This document shows, piece after piece, positions 1 through 9,100 of a stretch of 14,140 nt of DNA; position 1 is the first letter of the stretch; every line of letters starts with the position of its first letter. The stretch is from Gonium pectorale (Eukaryota; Chlorophyta; Chlorophyceae; Chlamydomonadales; Volvocaceae), in assembly GCA_001584585.1 (NCBI GenBank), contig LSYV01000077.1, positions 333,012 to 347,151 of the forward strand. Direction: 5' to 3'. The position numbers and the translations under genes are program-made. The notes beneath the pieces are model-generated. The model had not been told where the DNA came from and did not search any database. It was given only the letters and a program-made list of their open reading frames with translations.

Positions 1-3000
1 CGCCGCGGCGGCCGCCACCGCCGCGGCTGCGCCGCCAGCGCCGCCGCGCTCGTGAAGGTGCAGCAGCTGGGCATTGCGGTGCAGCAGTGAGCGCAGCATC
101 TGCGCCAGCGGCTCGCCGGGGTCCACCTGGTGGCCCAGCGCCGCCAGCGCGCGGACCGCCACCAGCAGCAGCTCGGGCGTCAGCGGCTGCTGCGGCTGCA
201 CCGGCATCATGCGGCCCTCCGGCGAGACCAGCAGCGTCACGCCGCCCTGCAGCTCGCCCGGCCGGAACGCCAACGGCGCAAAGGTGGTGTCGGCGTCGGG
301 TGCCGACGGCTCCGGCGCCGGCGGCGGGGGCAGCGGCAGGGCCGCACCCGCTGCGGCCATCGGCGCCGCCGCGCCCGCCGGCAGCTGCTGCTGCTGCAGT
401 TGCGGAGGAGGGGGAGGGGAGCGCACGAGGTCTACCGCGCGCGCGGCGGCGGCGACGAGCCACTGCCGGCTGGGCTCGAACTCGGGCTTGGGCAGGTGCT
501 GCAGCGCGTCCAGGGCGGCGGCCAGGCCAGGCCCGTCGAACTCCGACATGCGGCACATGATGATGGCCAGGAAGTCGCCCGCCCAGCGCGGGTCCGCCAC
601 GCCGGGCGTGCCCACGTGGACCATGGCGCCCAGCAGCGTGGCGTAGTCGCGCATGGAGAAGCCCGCCCACATGAAGCGGGCGGCCTGACGGGGCGGGGGA
701 GAGGGGGGAGGAGAGGGGGGAGGAGAATGAACAACGACGAGCTGGGAGAGGGGGGAGGAGAGGGGGGAGGAGAGGGGGGAGGAGAGGGGGGAGGAGAGGG
801 GGGAGGAGAAGGGGGAGGGGGACACATGAGGAACGGCTAGGCAGAGCGAGACGGGTGACGAGCCCCACCGGCGGACGAGCGGGAGAGCGACAGAGCAGAG
901 CGAGGCGCACATTATCGTGAGGAAGACCGTGGATGACTGGAGACAACGTCTGTGGACTCTCGGGCTGTTGACTCGCAGGACGCCACCCTGTCGGCCCGCG
1001 GAACCCGCCGCCCACCCCTTTCCCCGCGCCCATACAGGCGCGTACCAGCGCGTGCCCCACCTGCGCATAGTTGTACAGGAAGCCAAAGTCCGGCTTGATG
1101 CCCAGCGTGGCCAGGGACCCCGCCAGCGCCGCCAGCCGCGCGGGTGAGGTGTTGCGCAGGTTGTGCATCCGCGTCGAGCGCAGCACGCCATTTACAAACT
1201 CCGCGTGCGCCGGCCGGACCACCAGTTCCGCTGCAGCGCCGCCGCCGCTGCCGCCATGACCCGCCGGCCGCTGGCCGCCGCTGGCCGCCCGGCGCCGCGG
1301 CCGCGGCAGGCGCGCCAGCGCCGCCATCAGGTCGCACACGCCGCGCATGTCGTACGCCTTGCGCGCCGCCAGTTTCTCAAACTCTGTCATCCAGGTGTCC
1401 CAGAACGCCTCGCGCCCGGGCGCCGGGCTGTAGCTGAAGTTGCCTAGCGCGGTGAGCAGCAGGACCAGGTCGGTGGGGCCGCAGGCGTGTAGCTTTCCGT
1501 ACGAGGCAGACAGCAGGTCGTCCAGGAACTGGTGTATAGGGCCGGGCGGTGCGGGGCGGTGCGGGGCAGGGCGGGGCACAGCGCGTGAGTGCAGTGGGTA
1601 CAGTTGGTTAGTGGGACAGACGGGAGGCCGGGGGAGGAGGCGGTGTCCGTGACCGGAGGGTAAGTAACGAAGGCCCATGCGAGGGCGCAGCCAGGTGCCT
1701 GGCTCCCCCCGCTTCCGGCAGCCAAGTTCGTCTTGCCGCAGTTTCCGGCGCGTGCCCGAGGGGTGCCGACAAACCCGAGGACAAGCGTGGGAACGGGAGG
1801 GACGCATCCCTCATCCAGGCCTCCGAACACCTCCCACTTTGCCGCACAGCGCTGTGCCACACGGCGTCGTTCCCAAACCAACACTCCACGGTGGCGCTAG
1901 CAGATCCCAAGCTCCGGATCTGAGAAGGCCGGGCCCATCCCGTCCAGCCCGATCCCGCTCGCCACTCCCCCCAAAGCCCCCCGCACCCCAGCCTCACGGC
2001 CGCCGCACCTTGGGACTGGCCTGGTGGCCCAGCGCGCTTAGGCCCCACGCCGCCGACGCCAGCGCGCTGCCGTTGAAGGCCGTCAGCCGCCCGGGGCCGC
2101 TCAGGTGCGCCGCCACGGAGGCGGTCCAGCCGGGCGGCGGCCGCACGCGCGGCGCGGGCGGCCCCGCCAGCCGGCCCATCGCGTTGAGCAGGTTGGCCAG
2201 GTGGCCGGCCTTGAAGGTGGGCAGCTTTTGCAGCACCTCGGCCAGAAACTCCTGCACGCGCGCGAGGAGGGTGGCAAGAAGAAGCATTCAGGTCATGGAC
2301 TGGCTTGGGCAACCAGCAGCAGCATGCTCGTCCCGCACGGCGACGCAAATGTGCAGTTGGGAGGCGGGTGCGCGCTGTGCGCAGCCTCAACCTCCCGAAC
2401 TGAAGCCAAAGCGGAGCGCTCGCTGACGCCAGCGAGCCACCAGCACGCGCCAAAATCGGGTGTGCCCGCCGGAGCCCCTCTGCGAAGCGGCAGAAAATGC
2501 TGGCACCGGTAGCACCCGTGGCACACGGCGCACTTCCCGGCCCGCGTCGCGCCCAACCTCCGGCACCCCGGCCCGGTTCGAGCCCCGAGCCACGCCCCCG
2601 CGCACCGCCCGCCCGCCCCCCTCACATGCATGAACTCCTGCCGTATGAGCCTGTCCAGCAGCGCCGCCGCCTGCGCAAAGGTGGCCAGGTCGCGGTCGTC
2701 CGCCAGCGGCAGTCGGCTGTAGAGCTGCGAGTAGTAGGCGCGCAGGAAGGGCCCCTCCGGCTGGTAGCGCAGGGCCGCGAAGGCCAGCATCGCCTGCAGC
2801 GGCCGGGGAGACGGATGAGAAATCTTGGTGCAGGGTGGCGCAAGAGGGGAAGACAGGCGCGAATAGGCCGAGCAGGCTAGCTTGCGCTCCTCTGGCGCTT
2901 GTCGGCGTGCTACCGGCCCGGCCCGCCTGTGACCGGCGAGCGCACGCAATAAGTGGTATACTAAACCCCAGTTCGAAGCCCCAAGTGAGCCTGCGTCCTT

Positions 3001-5545
3001 GCGCTTAGCTCCTCCTAGCCCCAACCTTGCACCGTGTCCCTCAGGGCCCACCTCGGACAGCGAATGCGCCTCCAGGTTGTCCAGCCGGGAGTGCAGCGCC
3101 GCCGCGAATCGGGCCATCCACTCGGCTGGCGGCCGGTAGCGCAGCTCCGACAGCGCAACCAGCGTCTTGACCTGCGGGGGGTGGGGCGCGGTACGGACGG
3201 GGCAGCGCGGGGGGCGGGCAGGGCCGGGCAAGACCGTCGCGTTGACATACTGGCTGGAAGGGCAGCGACTGCAACAGCACCCTGGTCCGGGTAGCTACGG
3301 TAGCGACCAACGAGCCTATGCGATTCGAGTGAATCGCAGGCGGGAGTCACCGGTTCGCGCTCACGGCCCGAACTGGCGTTTTCCCTGCACGCTAGCAGCG
3401 CCAGACTCAGTCCGGGCGCCAGCCCCGCCTGCCCTCGTGCCGCGCCTCCGCCCGTCCCTCCCTCCCACCCACCCACCAGCTCGTCCGCCCGGTAGGTCGA
3501 CAGCTGCCGCTGCGCGGACGTCAGGTAGCGCTTCATCCACGACTCCCAGGCGGCCGCCTCCTTGATGTCCGCGGGGTCCACCGCGATGCGCGCCAGCGCG
3601 CGCAGCGTGGTGGTCAGGTAGGCAGGGGCTGCGGGGGAGGGGAGCCGAAGGGCGACGAGGTTGAAAGGCATCCACACTGGAGAGGCCGCAGGCCCGATCG
3701 GCGATGGGCAAGACACGGCTGCGGTGGTGAGGTGTAGCTAGCAGTATCGCGGCGCCAGGGGAGGCCGTGCCGGGGGACGCCACGGGGCACCATTTAGGGG
3801 ACACGAGGGGTCACAAGCGTTCCCACCGTGCATGCATTTTGGACGCATCACTCACTCGCGTTGTACAGGCGCGTCTTGCTCTGCGTGAGCACCGCTGCGA
3901 TCCAGTCGTTGGGCGGCACGTACCGCAGCTTGGCGACCGCCGCCAGCATCACGACGTACTCCTGCATAGAGTTTTAGTAGCATAGGCGGGGACGCGAGCC
4001 AGTGAGACGAGATCACCCACAGGCGCACCTCATGCGTGGGGGCCGTGGTGCGCGAGTAGCAACCGCGCCACGTTTGGCCTTCCAGCGGCCGCTCTCGCAC
4101 CCTCGTCCCGCCGTTGACGGAGGGAGCGCTCATCCCGTCCCGGACCCCCTCGCGTCCCCCCTCCCGCGCAGCACATGCGCGAACCTTTCCTTGCGCCTTG
4201 ACCACCCATCGCACATCACCCTTCCTTCACACACCCATGACACAATGAGACCCACGCGCACGCCCATAACAGTTTCGAGCACACCGTCGAGCACGCCGTG
4301 TACAGATACAACACGCCCACATCGTAACGAAAGGCATGCGTGCGTGCATGCATCCGTCGGTCCTTCCGCCCGCCATGAGCACAGGCCCTTCCTCACCTGC
4401 ATTGTGAGCGAGTCCAGCTTGGGCGTGATGTGCTGCAGCAGCTGCACCAGCATGCCCTGCGTGGCCGCCCACACCTTGACCGACATGTTCATCGGCTCGC
4501 TCATGCTCGCCAGCTGGTTGGCCATCAGGACAAACTCCTCGCGCACCATCACGCCGACGTACTTGCCGTACACCGTACGGAGGCCCTCCAGGTCCGTGGT
4601 CGCGCGGACCAGCTTCTCAAAGTCGGGGCGCGTGGGCCGCAGCGCCGCAAGGTCCGCGGCGGCGTCGGCCGCCTCCGCGGTTGCCGCCTGCGCCGCTGAT
4701 GCCGCTTCGGATGCGACCGACGCGGACGAGGAGGACGGGGAGGAGGGCGCGGCAGCGGCGGCGGAAGCCAACGGCGTGCTCCGCAGCGGCGGCCGGCCAT
4801 ATTGCCGACCGCCTGCGTTCGGTGACGTGGCTGGCTCAGGGGCGGCGTACTCGCTGTGCAGCTCGCTGCCCGACGCTTCCAGGCCCGGTCCGGGCAACGT
4901 GGATACCTCCATGTTGAACTCGCCGGACTGACCGCCCCTGAGCCGGCGCTGCCGGTTCATCTGCGCAAGCTTCAGCTGCGGCATGCGCTCGCCGGCGCGC
5001 GGGGTGAAGAGAGACCCGCCGCGCCGGCCGGCACGGGCCGGACCGCCGCCGCGCGTCAGGGATGCGAGCTCCGGCACAGACGGGTCTGGGATGATGTCGG
5101 CAAGCTGCGCGGCGCGGTCCTGAAGTTCCCGCGCCGCGCGCCTCACGATGTGCGTTTTGAGCGGGAGCCCCAGGCTCGTCTCCTCGCGCTGCAGCGCTGG
5201 CTGCTTCGGCAGGCCCCGCCCCGACGGTCCCGCCTCGCTGCCACTTCGAACACGCTCCGCGTCCAGGGCATGCCCTCCGACCCCTTCCGACGAGTCCGTG
5301 TCAGCCAACGAGGTCTGCGTGGGCGATGTTCGCGTCCGTGCCCGCGGCTGCGGCTTGCCCACGAGCTTCACCAGCTCCTTCGTCGGGTGCTGCGCCGCTA
5401 GTCCCGCTGAACGGCCGCTGCTGGTCGCCAGTCCCAGCAAGTCGTCCTCCGCAAGCACATGCTGACCGTCGCTCGCCGCATACCCGCTGCTGCTGCTCAT
5501 GGACACAGAATGTGCCTGCGATGGTGCAAGTGCGTCCACTACCAT
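1..5545 (-). CDS. OPR/FASTK-like helical-repeat protein, 3'-truncated by the window
   Basis: Spliced minus-strand gene of eight exons giving at least 1030 residues, open at base 1. Residues 1 to about 285 are low-complexity and Ala/Ser/Arg-rich. From about residue 290 tandem helical repeats appear, with the recurring pattern L-x-A-L-x-x-L-R-Y-x-P-P-x-x-W (W at about 403 and 487) and variants such as SAAWGLSALGHQASP and VAVRALAALGHQVDP. This is the octotricopeptide (OPR) style known from algal chloroplast RNA maturation and translation factors, related to FASTK repeats. Two Gly/Ala/Pro/Gln-rich linkers interrupt the array in the last two exons. Role in organellar RNA binding is inferred from the family. 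ATG 5545 has an in-frame TAG 15 nt upstream; a 22-codon upstream exon at 5857-5922 is an alternative start. I see no RAP domain, but the C-terminus is missing. A generic helical-repeat scaffold is the main alternative. Confidence 0.72.
696..822. repeat. Homopurine 12-bp minisatellite inside an intron
   Basis: Two G/A-only blocks on the plus strand (about 696-727 and 744-822) are separated by a short mixed spacer. The second block contains about five copies of the 12-mer AGGGGGGAGGAG. On the transcribed RNA this becomes a C/U-only tract located roughly 10-138 nt upstream of the splice acceptor of the last visible OPR exon. It accounts for the spurious poly-proline and poly-glycine reading frames here. 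Confidence 0.95.
1541..1580. repeat. Four imperfect 10-bp GC-rich tandem copies
   Basis: The unit GCGGGGCGGT is repeated about four times with substitutions. It sits just upstream, in transcript direction, of the acceptor that precedes the exon starting at 1528. The RNA there is C-rich, so it may serve as part of the pyrimidine tract. Confidence 0.8.
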
Positions 5546-5856
5546 TAGCCGTCTGCGCTACCGGGCCCTGCCAGTCGACATTGCGGCCACCTCTTGCCCA
5601 CCCAGATCGATAGGAGGGAGCGCCTTGCAAATTTGTTTACCTGCTCGGCGGAAAATGAGTTCCGGCCGCTTGCAGCGCCCCAATGCAGAGGCCTGTGCTG
5701 GGCCCTTGCCGAGCGGCGGCGGAGCGGACAAGGACCAAGCATGCCAAGTAGCCATCGGTGCTTGGAGAGGCAATTGGCGTGCGGCTGTAGAGGGACGCTG
5801 TGCGTCAGGACCAAGCAATTTCCTTGCCTTAAGGAGCTAGCTGTGCGTGAACGAAC

Positions 5857-5922
5857 CTGCATAGCCATGGCTTGCATTGCTGGTGCAGATCCGTTTACAG
5901 AGCCGAGGCCTGCTAGTGACAT
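5857..5922 (-). other. Possible alternative first coding exon of the OPR-like gene
   Basis: ATG at 5922 opens 22 codons ending in CAG before a weak donor, GTTCGT. Joining it in phase 0 to an acceptor after TCGCAG (exon resuming at 5515) keeps the reading frame. Against it, the donor is poor and a TGTAA element at 5895-5899, a likely kinesin poly(A) signal, lies inside it. The resulting N-terminus is Ala/Met/Ser-rich with no basic residue in its first 22 positions, so it is not a convincing transit peptide. Confidence 0.3.
5895..5899 (-). terminator. TGTAA polyadenylation signal candidate for the kinesin
   Basis: TGTAA is the usual poly(A) signal of chlamydomonadalean algae. This is the only minus-strand copy I found between the kinesin stop and ATG 5545. 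It lies about 242 nt past the preferred stop, a normal 3'UTR length for these genomes. Confidence 0.5.
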
Positions 5923-6140
5923 CCTCGTGCAGTTGCTCTTGAAAGTCCCGGATTCTAGCTGTGCATCGTAACTAGAAGTTGGAGCACATCAAATGCGACG
6001 ATGATAGACTCAGAATGAAAGAAGGAAATGCTCTTTGCTCGTCCTGTCAGCCGTACGGCCTAGATCTACCTAACTCGGCACGCCCCGATATACTCCGTCC
6101 CCATACCTACATCATGTTGCCTGCCCCGTCCCCGCCCCCC

Positions 6141-9100
6141 TCACGGCCGGCTCCGCTTCGCAACGTTCCCAGTCGGCGCCACGGCAGGGCGCTTCTGACC
6201 CACCGCGCCCGCCCCCGAGCCCGGCCGGGCTCCGGCCAGGCTTATCCGCCCAGCACCACTGTCCCCCGCTGCGCGCTGCGGGAGGAGGCTCATGCGCTTG
6301 TCCGCGGCGCCGACTCCTCCTGCCGGCGGCCGTGGCAGGCCAGAGAGGCTCGGGCGCGACGGATCTGCAAGGCATAGGGCAACAAGACGAGGGGCATGTA
6401 ACGGATGGTGCTGGAATACGATTCCGTTCTGCCTTGGACCCTAAACCCGCTGGCACTGGCGCTAAGCTTTGCTGAAGCAGGTCGCAGAACTGGCAGGTTC
6501 CCTGGCCAGCAACATCGATCGGCGCACCTGCCGTTGCTGCCGGCCCTGCAGGTACATTGCTGACTGCTGCGGCTGTGGGAGGGGCTGGGGTGAAGGAAGG
6601 AAGCCGTCTGCCCGAGGCTGCCGGAGCATGGCCCGAGCCCGCTGCAGCGCGCGGAGTTGGACGGGCCGATTGGGCTGTGCTACGGGCTACGGCTGACTTG
6701 GCCGACATGGCCGCGGTCCTGCCTTTTAGGCCTGGTCCTGGCCGCCCCGTCTGCCGAGCCCCTGAAGGCCGGACAGACGCCGGGTCGGTCCGCCCGAGGC
6801 AGAAGGACGGCCCACCCGGAGCTGCCGCTGTTGGCAAGCAAGGCCCCGCTGCTGGTGCCGCCGGTGTTGCTGCTGCTCCTGCGCCATTGCCCCGCTGGCG
6901 CGCCTCACCTGCCAGGTTGCTGCCGGCGCTGGGGCCCGCCTCGCCGCTGCCGCCGCCCAGCTGCATCACATTGCGACGCGCTCCGCCCTTGGCGCCGGTC
7001 TCGCAGCCGCTGACTTTGGCAGCGAAGCGAAGCGAGCACAGGCTCTCGCCGGCGGACGCGGGCTCCGGGTTGATGTTGACGAACATCAGCGTCTTGCCGC
7101 TGCCGCCCAGGCATGGCTGCGGTACATAGGCACACGGGTGAACATCATAGCTGTATCATTTGTGTTGTTGTCGATTGCAACGTTGCAAGACCGCATGGAT
7201 AGATTGTGCTTGTACGGTATGCCCTTGTAGCCCACGAATTCGTATCTTCCCTCCGGGAAGTGTTCGCTCTGCCTTTGCCTGCACACGACGGTGCCGCAGA
7301 AAAGTGTAACAAGGAGCACACCCGACCACGCAAAGGAACGCTCTAATAGACCCGTACCAGCATCGATTTGGGCACAGCGCAGTACCGGCATGAGGGCAAG
7401 TTCGCACCTGCAGCAGATAAGTCAGCTTCGAGTTCCGGTAGGGCACGTGGCTGCTCTTGGACGACAGCGCAGCGAACACGTCGCCCAGGGAGCTGAGAGA
7501 CGCGTTGATGGCGCACGCCTCCTTCTTGGCCTGGCCCTCCGCCTGGGACCGGTCGAGCCGCTCGCTGCAAGGGGATACGTAGGAGGCATTGCACACTAGT
7601 ACGGCGTGCGAGAGGTGAGGATGCACGGCCGTTCTCCACACGGTGTGTATTCCACATTTCCACGGGCGGGGCAACAAAGTAAGCAGTAATGGAGCAGCGG
7701 ATCATACCTTCCCGCCAGGTCCACCAGGCATAAGCAGCCCTGTGGGCAAAAGGCAGCATGGTGGTGACTCAGTCGCCGGACAATAACACAAGTACAGGCG
7801 TATGAGACATATCCATGTGGCAAAAGCCACAAGCGGGCGCCGCTCATCCGCCTTGCACTTTATGATGCCTACATGACAGTATGAATCAAAGATTTACGGC
7901 TCATTGGCCGCCCCACCTGCAAGCGAGTCCCGCTTCCCGCGTGCCAGCCAGAGATATAAAGCATGAACACGCTGTGCGAGCGGCTTGAGACGCTGTTCAT
8001 GGCCGTGGCCTCCACCGCGCGTGCGGCGGCGGCGCGGCGCACCAGCTGTGCGGCGCCCTCGCTGTCGGTCACCGGCACCTTGCTGACACCTGTACGGGGT
8101 GTTTCCGATAACAGGGCGTGTGGGGCGCATAATGGGCCGGACGGCATGACAAACATCGCGATTGGAGGCAAGTAAACAAAGAAGACTGCTGGAGGATCTC
8201 GGGCGGAATGCCCCAACGCACCCGAGACCACCGTGTGGCCACCGTCGGGGTCGTGCTTAATCGCGTGCAGGTCGTTGATGAACGATGACCCAGCGGGGCC
8301 GGTACCCAGCAGGTCCCGCAGTTGGTTGTTGTAAATCTCAATGAAGGACGCCTCCATGCTGTAGCTCCACTCCGCCTGCTCCTCCAGCTTGCGAGCTGTA
8401 GACAAGATCTGCGATGCAACAATTGCGCGCACCGGCTAAAGCAAAGTACACAGGCCGTCAGCGGCACGACGATGTAAAACGCAGAACGGACGGCCGCAAT
8501 ATCGATCAAGCGAGGAAAGTGCCGACATACTGGCTACTGTGCGCGAGGAGTTAAACAGCCCGTTCATCCCCTGCACGGCCGCTTCGCACCTTGTCCACAG
8601 CGCGCGGGATGATGCCGCGTGAGTTGGGTGACTCTCCACCCTGCATGGTGTGCGTCTTGCCGGCGCCCGTCTGTCCGTAGCTAAAGATGCACACGTGGAA
8701 GCCATCTAGCGCACTCTGCACCAGCTCCGAAACCGTGCCGAACACCGACTCCTGGCTGCTATCCGGCCCGAACACACGATCATAGGAGAATGTGTGCTCC
8801 CGCCCTTCCAGGGCCAGATGGATGGAGGCGCCGTCGGGCGCCAGGCGCGTGGACGGCGTGGGGTGCGGCCGTACACGGCAGTAGACCCGGATCTGCAGGA
8901 GATGCATTGCGGGCTTAGCATTGTTGGCTGGGCGCCAGCGCAAGGAACATGCGCCCGTTATCAGCGACACTCCTGGCACAGATCTGTTGCGCATCGATTT
9001 GGGGTCCAATAAGCGACGCTTGGCAGCATTAACTCCAGCCAAGCCAAGCTGGTGCCTCCAATAACATTGATCTGGACGAACGGATCCCCTGTGTGCGCCG

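Larger units (their letters stand above)
1..5545 (-). other. Exon map of the OPR-like gene
   Basis: Exons in transcript order: 4397-5545, 3856-3961, 3477-3628, 3052-3171, 2626-2793, 2009-2251, 1061-1528, 684 to beyond base 1. All introns are GT-AG and reading phases agree throughout: phase 0 except the phase-1 intron 3629-3855. Introns are 3962-4396, 3629-3855, 3172-3476, 2794-3051, 2252-2625, 1529-2008 and 685-1060. Boundaries were set by eye from protein continuity plus splice consensus, so individual junctions could be off. The five introns over 300 nt hold no recognisable gene. The intron 3962-4396 contains a 20-nt alternating purine-pyrimidine run at 4334-4353. Confidence 0.75.
5546..6140 (-). 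other. Intergenic stretch: kinesin 3'UTR and OPR-gene 5' region
   Basis: About 595 bases separate the preferred kinesin stop from ATG 5545. They should hold the kinesin 3'UTR, then the promoter and leader of the downstream gene. I see no further gene or clear TATA element. If the longer OPR transcript is used, its leader carries a three-codon uORF (ATG CAC AGC TAG) at about 5956-5967. Confidence 0.55.

Noticed and set aside
696..822. CRISPR-like array
   Set aside because: The 12-bp purine units have no spacers and lie in a eukaryotic intron.
432..827. Proline-rich minus-strand reading frame
   Set aside because: The poly-proline is just the translated 12-bp repeat in the intron, in a frame that does not continue the repeat protein.
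4334..4353. Alternating purine-pyrimidine run with Z-DNA potential
   Set aside because: Only 20 nt and intronic; such runs occur by chance and nothing links it to function.
4002..4931. Plus-strand 309-codon reading frame
   Set aside because: It is antisense to the first large OPR exon and its intron. Length is explained by high GC; no domain is recognisable.
6112..7116. Kinesin last exon read straight through to the stop at 6112
   Set aside because: The end becomes Cys/Trp-bearing with poor codon character, and a good GTGCGC...TTGCAG intron restores a typical basic tail. Kept only as an intron-retention isoform.
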